A stretch of 60,167 bases of DNA from Aureococcus anophagefferens. Its lineage: Eukaryota; Sar; Pelagophyceae; Pelagomonadales; Pelagomonadaceae. Of the stretch, positions 9,015 through 17,530 are shown piece after piece. A model generated the notes under the pieces. That model had not been told where the DNA came from, did not search any database, and was given only the letters and a program-made list of their open reading frames with translations. The DNA is taken from assembly GCF_000186865.1 (NCBI RefSeq), contig NW_008705566.1, positions 422,623-482,789 of the forward strand, given 5' to 3'. The first letter of the stretch is position 1. Every line of letters starts with the position of its first letter. The translations under genes and the position numbers were made by a program.

Positions 9015-10547
9015 ATGTCGACGAACCCGCTCATCGCCCTGTTCCTCGCCAGGCGCCGCGGGCGCGGCTTCGACGTCGTGCCGCACGTCCACGTGTGGTT
9101 CGGCGACCGGGGTGGCCTGGCCTGCTGGCGGTCCCTGAGCGAGACCTGCTACACCTTCGGCCCGCTGGCGTTCATCGCGAAGGACCTGCGCTCGCGGCTC
9201 GCGCTCGCGCGGGAGATGGAGGCGCGGATCCGCGCGGCGCCGGCGCACGCGCTGCGCCTCGGGCCGTGCGGCGGCGCCGCGGGCGGGTCCGTGGCCTGGA
9301 TGGGCTACGCGGAGCAGGCCCCGCGGCGCGCGTTCGCCTACGTGCTGGGCATGTGCTTCGGCATCGTCCCCGCGCGCATGGAGCTCGTGAGCCTCGACTT
9401 CGGGTCGCGGCCGCGCGAGCTCTGGACGCGCCTGGGGTCCCTGCGCCGCGCGCACGCGGCGGCGGCGGCGTCGAACGCGCGGTTGGAGTCCGCGCGGGTC
9501 ATGCCGGCCGTCGTCGAGGCGCTGGGCCTGCGGAACGCGACGCTTTTACTCGGCGTCGTCTACTTCGAGCGCTTCGAGCGCGCGCTCGACGGGAGGGGCC
9601 GCACGCTCGCGTGCCTCGACTGGTCCGTGCGCTACCCCCTGGTGTTCGTGTGTTTGTTACTCGCGGCGAAGTTCACGAACGACGAGGCGCGGGGGCTGCC
9701 GCGGAAATTCGCGGCGATTTTGGCGGACGTCGAGGGCCTCGAGGAGGACGTCGTGCTAGCCGCGCTCGCGCAGCTCGAGTTGATCGTGCTGGAGACGGTG
9801 GCCTACGACCTCTCCGTGCCCGACGACCTGGCGACGGAGGAGCGGCGCCACCCGGCGTTCGTCGTGTCGTGGCTGTTGGCCATGCTCGTGCACAACGGCG
9901 CGGGGCCGCCGGGTCTAGCGCCGTACCCGCGGCACCTGCGGTGGCTCGAGAGCGCGGCGAGGCTGCCCGTCTTCTCCGTGCTCGACGACGTCGCGCGCGC
10001 GGAGATCTCGAGCGGCCATACGGAGGCCAAGGACCTGCGGCGCCACCGGGGCGAGCTCCTCGACGCGCTGCTGCGCAACTCCATCGCCTTCTGGCTCAAG
10101 AGCCTCTTCTTCTTCTCGACGCTGTCCTACTTCTGGGCGACGATCCACGACATTTTAGTGCCCGAGGGGTCGCGCTACTGGGCCGCGCCGTCCGCGTGGC
10201 GGCCCGTGTCCCAGCTCGAGCCCGCCGCGCTCGCGGTCTGCATCGTCGGCTCGCTCCACAACGCGGGCGTCATCTCCGCCGTCATGGGCGAGTGCGCGCG
10301 CGTCTGGGCCCACGCGGCGAACACCGTCGCCATCCTCCGGAGCTACGCGAGGCCCCTGAGCGCGCCCGCGCCTCCAGAGGACGCGGCCCTACGCGGCCGG
10401 CTCCGCACGTCGACGCGGCCCTTCCTCAAGCTCCACCTCACCGCGGCGCCGGACCTCGCCAAGGCGCGGCGTAGAAGGCGGCCGTCGCCGGCCTGCTCCC
10501 CGACGAGGAGGTGGTGCGTCGCCGACGTTCTAGGCGCGTGCGGGTAA
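9015..10547 (+). CDS. Cyclin-box protein with C-terminal hydrophobic segments
   Basis: 510-aa protein. The central part (about 150-265) reads as a cyclin fold: V-Y-F-E-R-F-E-R-A-L, then F-V-C-L-L-L-A-A-K-F-T-N-D-E, then L-E-L-I-V-L-E-T-V-A-Y-D-L, the typical helix order of PHO80/cyclin-N domains. Unusually, hydrophobic stretches follow near 355-380 (W-L-K-S-L-F-F-F-S-T-L-S-Y-F-W) and 400-425 (A-L-A-V-C-I-V-G-S-L-H), suggesting membrane association. The first ATG after the divergent promoter is at 9015; earlier frame has no ATG. The partner kinase and function are unknown. A transmembrane cyclin-like protein would be atypical for the family. Confidence 0.6.
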   Translation: MSTNPLIALFLARRRGRGFDVVPHVHVWFGDRGGLACWRSLSETCYTFGPLAFIAKDLRSRLALAREMEARIRAAPAHALRLGPCGGAAGGSVAWMGYAEQAPRRAFAYVLGMCFGIVPARMELVSLDFGSRPRELWTRLGSLRRAHAAAAASNARLESARVMPAVVEALGLRNATLLLGVVYFERFERALDGRGRTLACLDWSVRYPLVFVCLLLAAKFTNDEARGLPRKFAAILADVEGLEEDVVLAALAQLELIVLETVAYDLSVPDDLATEERRHPAFVVSWLLAMLVHNGAGPPGLAPYPRHLRWLESAARLPVFSVLDDVARAEISSGHTEAKDLRRHRGELLDALLRNSIAFWLKSLFFFSTLSYFWATIHDILVPEGSRYWAAPSAWRPVSQLEPAALAVCIVGSLHNAGVISAVMGECARVWAHAANTVAILRSYARPLSAPAPPEDAALRGRLRTSTRPFLKLHLTAAPDLAKARRRRRPSPACSPTRRWCVADVLGACG

Positions 10548-10571
10548 ACAAGGGGCGGCGCGCCGGACGTT

Positions 10572-11300
10572 CTAGGCGCCGCGCTTCGTGACGGTGAACG
10601 AGTGGACGACCGCGCCCGTGTAGACGTAGAAGTCGGTCGTGAGCTCCTTCAGGTCCGCGGAGAACGTGTGGAACCTTGGAGTTCCAGACGGTCTTGTAGG
10701 AATGGCGGCCGCCGTCCGCGACGGGGTCGCCGCCGTTCCGCTTCTCCGGCACGGAGCCCTGGTCCTGGTCGTGCGTCGCGACCATGGAGCCCGCGCCCGT
10801 CGTAACGTACGCGCCGGCGCCGTCGACGGTGTACTGCGTGAGCGTGTGCACGTGGCCGTTGAGGTAGAGGTCGAAGCCGTGGGTCTGCATCGCGCCGACG
10901 ATATCCACGACGTCGACGTCGTCCGCGGGCGAGTGGCCGACGACGACGAGCCAGACGACGAAGGGGCAGGTCAGGTTCGCCGTCTCCTTGCCTTCGGCGA
11001 GCGTCGAGGCCCGGGCGAGGTCGAGGCGCACGCTCAGCGACTCGTTGCCGCCGCCGAAGACGCCGAAGTGCGTCGTGGCCTCGGGCCGCGGCGCGAGCGA
11101 CGGCGCGACCGTCGGCGACCGCGTCGGCGCGGACGACGGCGCGAGCGTCGGCGACGCGGACGACGGCGCGAGCGACGTCGGCGCGGACGACGGCGCGAGC
11201 GACGTCGGCGCGGACGACGGGACTAGGGTCGTCGACGCGGACGACGGGGACCGCGTCGGCGATCGAGACGACGATGTACTCGTCGCCCCGGAGGACGCTG
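10572..11300 (-). pseudogene. Purple acid phosphatase fragment with Pro/Ser/Thr linker, frameshifted
   Basis: The C-terminal half of a purple (tartrate-resistant type) acid phosphatase: V-V-V-G-H-S-P and Y-L-N-G-H-V-H-T-L-T-Q-Y carry the last metal-ligand histidines. The end reads H-T-F-S-A-D-L-K-E-L and V-V-H-S-F-T-V-T-K, stop at 10572-10574. Upstream is a secreted-type linker rich in P-S-S-A-P-T-S-L-A-P (about 11100-11290). The N-terminal metal motifs (D-x-G, G-D-x-x-Y, G-N-H-E) are not found upstream. The two C-terminal parts are in frames one base apart, changing near 10668-10677. It is therefore a truncated, frameshifted copy, an assembly error, or a spliced gene I cannot resolve. A further minus frame (to 11624) may be an earlier exon. 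Confidence 0.6.
11100..11285. repeat. Tandem repeat encoding Pro/Ser/Thr linker
   Basis: Imperfect units of about 27 bp (GGCGCGGACGACGGCGCGAG core) repeat four to five times. Read on the minus strand in the phosphatase frame, they give P-S-S-A-P-T-S-L-A, a mucin-like linker common in secreted stramenopile proteins. Confidence 0.75.
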
Positions 11301-11622
11301 CTGGACATCGGACGAGAGGAGCCGCCCGGCCTCGCCGAGGCTCCAGTTCCAGGTCTGCGTGTCCGGCTCGAGGACCACGAAGCGCGTGATGGCCCGCACG
11401 CGCACGAGCGTCCTGTCCGTGACCGGTTCCTCCTCGAGATGGTCGCGCAAGCAGCCCACATCGTGACGTTCAATGTGGATGCAAGTGTCTGCGCTTTTGG
11501 CTTGAAGCTCGACTGCTCGACTGAGCTGGGACTGGAGGCGCCGCGTGTCGCCGTCTCCCCGCGCGTGCTGCCGCGCCGCACCGCCGACCCCGCCGCGCGC
11601 CGCGCGCACCGTCACGCAACGC

Positions 11623-12669
11623 ATGGCCCGAACCAGGCAAACCGCCGGGCCGATGAACCTCGCCGGCTCGGACGACGACGAAGGCGATTATGATCCCTGG
11701 GCCGGGCATCGATGGCGCGAGCCCGAGGACGTCGAAAACGCGCAAGCGATCCTGGAAGAGCGCATCACCGAACTGCCCATCTGGAGACAGAAGGCGTGCG
11801 ACGCGGCGCTGGCTGTCGTCCGAGGCCGCCAGAAAAAGTTCGACGGGGACACGCGGTGCTTCCGCAGCGGGCAAACCTCCCGTTCCCGCGGCGCCACGTA
11901 CTACAGAAGGAGAGAATTTCTCGAAGCAGTGAGACAGGCCCGGTCGGCGGGTTCGACACTTCCCGGGTTAGCTATCTTCTTCGTCATCGATGGCATTGTA
12001 GAGGATGAATACGATGATGACGAAGACTTCGACTATGACGACTTCTGGCATAATTACCTTGATGTTCCACGGTGGGCCGCTTCTCCATGCGAGGAGGCTG
12101 TGTCGCACGTGTTGCGCGGTTACTATCCTGACACCTACATTATTGGACAGGATTACTTCAGTGTGGACCAGCGCAAGTCTGACTCGTTCGAAAGCGACAG
12201 GCCCTTTGTCAAGTTATATATTATGGAGAGCATTCGAGATGTCGAGTCAAAACTGGCAGCATGTGAGTGGTACCGAGAGAACTATCCCAAGTCACGGCCG
12301 CTCTGTGAGGATACGATGATGCCGAATAAAAGAGGGAATGCCGACTTCATCGTAAAGTCCACTCCCCTCGAATACCTCGAAACACTCTACATCTGGTGCT
12401 GCCTGAATCATAACACAGAAATGGTGCAAAATTGGTTTATGAACTTCGCGATGTCGCAAAGGCTCAACGACCTGTTTGTGATCCTGGAAAAATGCGATGA
12501 AGAATGGCTTGCACGTTTAAGCATGCGCCACTGTCTGACATTGCCAAATCCTGAACTAGCGTATCGCTCCGCATGGGAGTCGGGGAGGAGATCATTTGCC
12601 AACGCCATACGCGATCTGGCGCCCTTCTTCGCCGGGCCTTGTTCCTTTAGTAAGTACCTCCAGCACTAG
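11623..12669 (+). CDS. Orphan protein encoded in lower-GC DNA
   Basis: Not recognised. The start ATG at 11623 opens a 348-aa frame with an acidic patch (D-E-Y-D-D-D-E-D-F-D-Y-D-D-F) and many aromatic residues. From about 11900 to 12640 the codons use A and T far more than any flanking gene (for example AAGTTATATATTATGGAG), so recent origin or transfer is possible. The 3' structure is uncertain. A pyrimidine-rich acceptor (TTGTTCCTTTAG, ending 12650) could lead into a GC-rich frame ending at 12799 that reads T-P-A-H-V-E-R-L-F and V-P-D-E-I-F-R-H-V-L-A-F-W. I could not settle the matching donor. Without splicing the protein ends K-Y-L-Q-H at 12669. Confidence 0.6.
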   Translation: MARTRQTAGPMNLAGSDDDEGDYDPWAGHRWREPEDVENAQAILEERITELPIWRQKACDAALAVVRGRQKKFDGDTRCFRSGQTSRSRGATYYRRREFLEAVRQARSAGSTLPGLAIFFVIDGIVEDEYDDDEDFDYDDFWHNYLDVPRWAASPCEEAVSHVLRGYYPDTYIIGQDYFSVDQRKSDSFESDRPFVKLYIMESIRDVESKLAACEWYRENYPKSRPLCEDTMMPNKRGNADFIVKSTPLEYLETLYIWCCLNHNTEMVQNWFMNFAMSQRLNDLFVILEKCDEEWLARLSMRHCLTLPNPELAYRSAWESGRRSFANAIRDLAPFFAGPCSFSKYLQH

Positions 12670-12828
12670 TACCCCCGCGCACGTCGAGCGCCTCTTCACG
12701 GACCTGGGCGTCCCGGACGAGATCTTCCGCCACGTCCTCGCCTTCTGGCGCAGCGAGCGAGACTCCTGCTCCCCGACGACGGCGACGCGCCTGCCCTGAG
12801 CGGCCGCTCCCTCGCGTTAGTATTCGCA

Positions 12829-13929
12829 TTACGGCGCGGGGAGCGCCTCGAAGACGCGGACGCCGGCCTTGGCGCGCGCGACGTCGAGCTCCGGGAGGCC
12901 GAGGCTCGGCTTCGCGGACACGACGGCCTCGCCGGCGCTGCGCGGCCGCTCCGTCGCCGCGGGCGCGGGCGCGGGGCTCGGCTCCGGGGGCCGCGGCGTC
13001 GCGGGCTTGACGTAGTTCGCGATGAACTTGCCGAGGTCGTAGTGGCCGTACATGTCGGCGATCTCCTGGGGCGTCCGCCCGGAGAAGGCGGGGAAGTCCT
13101 TGCGCGCGCCGCGCGCGAGGAGCGCCGCCGCCGCGTCGTCGCAACCGGCCATGGCCGCGGTCCAGAGCGGCGTGCGCCCGAACTTGTCCTCCGCGTCCAC
13201 CAGATCCCCCAGGCTCCGGCCGTGGTGGCGCAGGATGCTGTCGACGATGGCCGACGCCCCCTTGGCGCAGGCCACGTGGAGGCACGTGCGGCCCTTGTCG
13301 TCCGCGGCGCGCGGGTCCGCGCGCGCGTCCAGCAGGACCGCCGCGGCCGCGTCCCGCTCCGCGGCGCACGCGGCGAAGAGCGCCGTCCGCCCGTGGGAAT
13401 CCTTCGCCTCCAGGTCGCTCCGCGGCGCCAGGAGCCGCGCCGCGTCGACGTGGCCGTAGTTCGCCGCGTGCCACAGAGCCGTCGCGCCGTCGTCGTTGCG
13501 GGTCCTCGCGGACGCGCCGTGGCCCAGCAGCTCCTCGACGATGTGGGGCCGGCCGCGCCGCGCCGCCGCGGCCAGCGGCGAGTCGCCGTCGCCGTCGCGC
13601 GCGTCCGGGTCCGCGCCGCAGGCGACGAGCACGTCGATCGCGCCGCTGAGCCCGCGCCACGCGCAGTGCCAGAGCGCGGACCGGCCCGCGCCGTCGACCT
13701 GGTTCGCGTCGGCGCCGCGCTTCGTGATGAGGACGCGCAGCACCTGGGGCTGGTCCTGCTCCACGGCGACCCACATCTGCTTCGACGCCCGCACGCCGCG
13801 GTGCTTGACGCGCGGCTCCCGGGCGAGGTCCAGCGACGGCTGCCCCTTGGACCGGTCCGCGTAGGGCGGCGTGCCCCGCGCGCCGGCGACGCGGTCGTTG
13901 TGCTCGAGGAAGCGCTCGTAGTTGAGCAT
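12829..13929 (-). CDS. Ankyrin-repeat protein
   Basis: 366 aa with seven or so ankyrin repeats from about residue 50 to 290 (typical pieces: G-R-S-A-L-W-H-C-A, D-G-A-T-A-L-W-H-A-A-N-Y-G-H, G-R-T-A-L-F-A-A-C-A, G-R-T-P-L-W-T-A-A). A Pro-rich linker and a basic C-terminus follow. No catalytic domain, membrane segment or targeting peptide is seen, so a protein-interaction role is the only supportable guess. The start at 13929 (M-L-N-Y-E-R-F-L-E) is the only ATG before the repeats. Divergent with the flavocytochrome fusion gene, sharing a ~180-bp promoter. Confidence 0.82.
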   Translation of the reverse strand: MLNYERFLEHNDRVAGARGTPPYADRSKGQPSLDLAREPRVKHRGVRASKQMWVAVEQDQPQVLRVLITKRGADANQVDGAGRSALWHCAWRGLSGAIDVLVACGADPDARDGDGDSPLAAAARRGRPHIVEELLGHGASARTRNDDGATALWHAANYGHVDAARLLAPRSDLEAKDSHGRTALFAACAAERDAAAAVLLDARADPRAADDKGRTCLHVACAKGASAIVDSILRHHGRSLGDLVDAEDKFGRTPLWTAAMAGCDDAAAALLARGARKDFPAFSGRTPQEIADMYGHYDLGKFIANYVKPATPRPPEPSPAPAPAATERPRSAGEAVVSAKPSLGLPELDVARAKAGVRVFEALPAP

Positions 13930-14113
13930 GGCGCCGGCGCCGAGGGGCCGCCCCGCGCTGGAGCCGTCGAACGGGCTGCGAGAGATGGCTGCGAGATGTC
14001 GGCGTTTCCCTCACGTTGTATTTTCGTTTTGGAAGACATCCACACGCTGCCCGGGCCACTCGACACGTACGGGCGACGGCCGCATAGAAGAGCTTTTGGA
14101 CTGCATTTGCGGC

Positions 14114-16396
14114 ATGAGCGGGCTGCGGACCATCACCTTCGACGAGGTCGCGAAGCACAACACCAAGGAGGACTGCTGGGTCATCGTCGAGGACAAGGTC
14201 TGGGACCTGACCGGCTTCGCCGTCGACCATCCCGGCGGCGCCCACCTCGTGCAGGAGCAGGCCGGCAAGGATGGGACGACGCCCTTCGTCGACGCGCACA
14301 GCACGGACATCATCCAGCTCACGCTCGGCGGCGCGGCCGGCGTGAAGAAGGCGCTCATGGGCGTCATCGACCGGTCCACCGTGCCCGCGAGCGCCGTGAG
14401 CGGCAAGGCGGACCACGGCGCGCCCGCGGAGGCCGACGACGACGCCGACGAGTGGGAGGTGCCGCCCGTGGAGGCGATCCTGAACGTGCACGACCTCGTC
14501 GCCATCGCCGAGCGCAAGCTCGTCAAGGAGGGCAAGAAGCAGGCCTGGGACTACTACAGCAGCGGCGCGTGCGACGAGCTCACGTACCAGGAGAACGAGC
14601 TGGCGTTCAAGCGCATCTGGATGCGTCCCCGCGTCCTCGTCGACGTCAAGACCGTCGATCTCACGTCGAAGATCCTCGGCGCGACCGTCGGCGCGCCGCT
14701 GTTCCTGAGCGCGTGCGCGATGTGCGGCATGGGCCACGAGGACGGTGAGCTCGCGTGGGCGGAGAGCGCGGCGGGCTTGGACATCCCGTTCATGTCGCCG
14801 AACCTGAGCAGCAAGAGCCGGAGCGCGATCTTCGCCGCCCAGCAGGCGAGCCCGACGGGCCACCGCATGTTCCAGATCTACGTGAACCCGGACCGCGACG
14901 TCGTCCTCGAGCAGCTGCGCGCGTGCGAGGCCGCGGGCGTGACGGCCGTGTGCGTGACGGTCGACAGCGCCGTCGCGGGCCCGCGCGAGCGCGACCAGCG
15001 CAACAAGATCGCCATGCTGCTCAAGCAGCAGGCCCAGCAGGAGAGCGCGGCCAAGGGCGCCAAGGCGCGGAAGCCGGGCGTCTACGCGAATCGCGATCCG
15101 GCGCTCAACTGGAAGGACGTCGCGTGGTTCTGCTCGAACACGACCATCCCCATCGTGCTCAAGGGCGTCCAGTGCGGCGAGGACGCCGTGCTCGCGGCCA
15201 AGGCCGGCGTCGCGGCGATCCTGGTGTCGAACCACGGGGGCCGCAACATGGACACGGCGCGGTCGTCGATCGAGGCGCTGCCGGAGATCATCTCCATGCT
15301 CACGGAGGCGGGCCTGCGGTCGAAGCTCGAGGTCTGGCTGGACGGGGGCATCCGCCGCGGGAGCGACGTCGTCAAGGCGCTCGCGCTCGGCGCGAACGCG
15401 TGCGGCATCGGCAAGCCGGCGATGTACGGCATGAGCTGCTACGGCGCCGCGGGCATCACGAAATGCGTCGAGATCCTGAAGCGCGAGATGGTGCAGACGA
15501 TGCAGCTCTGCGGCGCGCCGCGCTTCGACCTGCTGTCGCCGTCGCTCGTCGACACGTCGTCGCTGAGCGACCACAGCGCGCCGCCGAAGCAGGCGCCGTC
15601 GCCCTACGCGATGCCCCCGCCCTACGTCGAGAAGCTCGCGGCCCTCGCGGCCAAGGGCTCCGGCCCCAAGGACCCGGAGGCGATGACCAAGGCGGAGCTC
15701 CGGGCCGAAGTCGTCGCCGTCGCCAGGGCGCTCTGGGCCAAGGAGACGGCGGACGTCTACGCGGCCATCGAGAAGGGCCACGTCGCGAGCGCGGCGACGC
15801 TCATCGCCCTCTTCCTCTCGGCCTACGTCATCTACCGCGTCTACCCGCTGCTCCCGATGCACTTTGGCGTCCACATCGCGACGATGGCCCTCGGCGCCTT
15901 CGGCCTGCCGACGCTCGCGCTCCACCTCGTGCGCAAGCGCACGGCCTACAAGTCCATGGCCGACCGCACGCTCATGGTCAAGCTCCACGCGGCGACGCAG
16001 GTCGCGAACGTCGGCTGCTTCACGTTCGGCGCGCGCGCCATCTACCTCATGAAGGAGGAGAAGGGCTTGGCCCACCTCGCGTCGACGCACTCGAAGATCG
16101 GCCTCCTGACGCTCATGCTCTCCTTCGCGTCCTTCTGCATCGCCATGCGCCGCACGGCGAACCTCAAGAAGCTCACGGCGCCCAAGTGGGTCTGGGGCGA
16201 CTGGCTCCACAAGCAGCTCGGCGTCGCGACCTACGTCGTCGGCGCCGTCGCGGGCGCCAACGGGCTCTACGTCTCCAAGTGGGGCAACGGCGTCCTCGGC
16301 TTCCCCCTCGTCTACGTGCTCTGCGCGCTCACCGCGTGCATGGTCGTCATGGCCCTCGCGCCCGTGGACTACAAGAAGCACGCCGCGGCGAAGTGA
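14114..16396 (+). CDS. Cytochrome b5 - FMN alpha-hydroxyacid dehydrogenase - cytochrome b561-like fusion
   Basis: 760 aa. Residues 1-80 are a cytochrome b5 domain (heme ligand in D-H-P-G-G, His near 39). About 135-480 is an FMN-dependent 2-hydroxyacid dehydrogenase as in flavocytochrome b2 (FMN-binding Lys in I-V-L-K-G-V near 350; catalytic His in S-N-H-G-G-R-N-M-D near 374). After a Pro-rich linker, residues 555-750 form a polytopic segment with histidines placed as in cytochrome b561 (L-H-A-A-T-Q, T-H-S-K-I-G, L-H-K-Q-L-G). Known b2 enzymes oxidise L-lactate and reduce cytochrome c. Here the appended b561 core suggests electrons could cross or enter a membrane (inference). The ATG at 14114 starts directly before the b5 domain. 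Substrate is not determinable from sequence. Confidence 0.88.
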   Translation: MSGLRTITFDEVAKHNTKEDCWVIVEDKVWDLTGFAVDHPGGAHLVQEQAGKDGTTPFVDAHSTDIIQLTLGGAAGVKKALMGVIDRSTVPASAVSGKADHGAPAEADDDADEWEVPPVEAILNVHDLVAIAERKLVKEGKKQAWDYYSSGACDELTYQENELAFKRIWMRPRVLVDVKTVDLTSKILGATVGAPLFLSACAMCGMGHEDGELAWAESAAGLDIPFMSPNLSSKSRSAIFAAQQASPTGHRMFQIYVNPDRDVVLEQLRACEAAGVTAVCVTVDSAVAGPRERDQRNKIAMLLKQQAQQESAAKGAKARKPGVYANRDPALNWKDVAWFCSNTTIPIVLKGVQCGEDAVLAAKAGVAAILVSNHGGRNMDTARSSIEALPEIISMLTEAGLRSKLEVWLDGGIRRGSDVVKALALGANACGIGKPAMYGMSCYGAAGITKCVEILKREMVQTMQLCGAPRFDLLSPSLVDTSSLSDHSAPPKQAPSPYAMPPPYVEKLAALAAKGSGPKDPEAMTKAELRAEVVAVARALWAKETADVYAAIEKGHVASAATLIALFLSAYVIYRVYPLLPMHFGVHIATMALGAFGLPTLALHLVRKRTAYKSMADRTLMVKLHAATQVANVGCFTFGARAIYLMKEEKGLAHLASTHSKIGLLTLMLSFASFCIAMRRTANLKKLTAPKWVWGDWLHKQLGVATYVVGAVAGANGLYVSKWGNGVLGFPLVYVLCALTACMVVMALAPVDYKKHAAAK

Positions 16397-16546
16397 GCCT
16401 GCCCTGTGTATAATGGTTGTTAGGCCGGACGCCTGCGCCGCGGCGAAGTGAGCCTGCCCTGTGTATAATGGGTGTTAGGGCGGACGCCTGCGCCGCGGCG
16501 AAGTGAGCCTTCCCTGTGTATACTTGGTCGTTAGGGCGGACGCCTG
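16381..16546. repeat. 55-bp tandem repeat copying the end of the flavocytochrome gene
   Basis: Three near-identical 55-bp units start at 16381, 16436 and 16491, each beginning CGCCGCGGCGAAGTGAGCCT and carrying TGTGTATAAT (or a variant). The first unit includes the last codons (A-A-K) and the stop of the upstream gene, so the coding end, stop and adjacent 3' UTR were duplicated. The third copy contains the stop of the opposite-strand gene (16531-16533). Confidence 0.9.
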
Positions 16547-17400
16547 CGCCGCTGCTCGTTCGCGCGCGCGCGGCTCCGCCGGAACGCGGGCGTGACGCCG
16601 CGCGGCCCCGTGAGCGGCGGGTCGTCGAAGGTCCGGCCCGGGATCGTGTCGATGGGCGACCAGGGCGGCAGGAACGAGCAGGTCTTCGGCCGGGTCGCCT
16701 CGGGCGCGCGCGTCGCGGGCGGCGTCGCCTTCTTCGAAGAGGGCGTCGCCTGCTTCGCGGGCTTTGGCGGCGACGGGGCCTCGCGCTCGTCCTGCCACGG
16801 CCGCCGGAAGGTGCTCGGCACCGCGGCCCGCGAGCGCGGGTTGCTCGAGGCGTTCCAGCAGACCGACCCCTCCGACGCCGAGGTGCTCAGCCCCAGCGAA
16901 TGCTTCTCCCGGAGGTCGCGCTCGCCGCGCGTGAACGTCCGGGGCCGCCCGGGCGGCGACTCCGGGAGAAACGCCGCCATCGGGGGGCGCGCGCGCCTCG
17001 GCGAGCGGCGGCGGCGCTGGGGCTTCGGCTCCGCCGGTATGACGAGAGGCTCGAGCTTCCGCCTCGGCGCTTCCGGCCTCGGCGTCCGGACCTCGATCTG
17101 CCTTCTCGCCCAGCTCTGGGCGGCGGCCTCGTCCTCGCGATCCTCCTCGCCGTCGCTCTCATCGTCGCTGACGGCCGGCGGCGGCAGCGGCGGCGCGAAC
17201 CTCCTCTTGGCGCGCTCGAGGAACAGGACGTGCTCCGCGTCGAGGGCGGCGTCGCCGATGGGTTCGCTGTGATGAACTGCGCTGGACACGAGCTTCGCCT
17301 TCATGGCGCGCCACTCGTCGTCCGTGATGATGCCCTCCTCCTTCAGCGTGTTCCATTCCCGGAGCACGTGGGCGGCGTCGAGGGCGCGCTGGAGCTCCAT
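16531..17400 (-). CDS. SHOCT-like motif protein with disordered Arg/Pro-rich tail
   Basis: About 289 aa from the ATG at 17400 (M-E-L-Q-R-A-L). Residues 1-35 resemble a SHOCT motif: V-L-R-E-W-N-T-L-K-E-E-G-I-I-T-D-D-E-W-R followed by M-K-A-K-L. This short helix-turn motif is known mainly from bacterial membrane proteins. The rest is low-complexity (Arg, Pro, Ser) with an acidic patch (S-D-D-E-S-D-G-E-E-D). The frame extends upstream to an ATG at 17541, but that would overlap the RRM gene start and include the promoter octamer, so 17400 is preferred. The stop lies inside the third 55-bp repeat. Function unknown. Confidence 0.6.
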   Translation of the reverse strand: MELQRALDAAHVLREWNTLKEEGIITDDEWRAMKAKLVSSAVHHSEPIGDAALDAEHVLFLERAKRRFAPPLPPPAVSDDESDGEEDREDEAAAQSWARRQIEVRTPRPEAPRRKLEPLVIPAEPKPQRRRRSPRRARPPMAAFLPESPPGRPRTFTRGERDLREKHSLGLSTSASEGSVCWNASSNPRSRAAVPSTFRRPWQDEREAPSPPKPAKQATPSSKKATPPATRAPEATRPKTCSFLPPWSPIDTIPGRTFDDPPLTGPRGVTPAFRRSRARANEQRRRRPP

Positions 17401-17402
17401 AA

Positions 17403-17411
17403 GGGCTGCCC
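17403..17411. promoter_or_regulatory. GGGCTGCCC octamer at the SHOCT-gene start
   Basis: It sits 2 bp upstream of the minus-strand ATG at 17400 and about 120 bp upstream of the RRM gene ATG at 17531. Same motif as at 8930 and elsewhere; role inferred from recurrence. Confidence 0.35.
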
Positions 17412-17530
17412 AGCCAGTCAAGTTCGACCCGAAGAGCTCCGTCGCCGAGCCCGCCGGAGCCGCGTCCACAAAGCTCGCGCTTAATCGCGCCGGCGCTCGT
17501 CGGTGCGCGCCGCCGTCCGAGCGAAACACG

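Noticed and set aside
17303..17530. N-terminal extension of the RRM protein upstream of 17531
   Set aside because: It is the reverse complement of the SHOCT-like gene's coding region and promoter and has no supporting domain.
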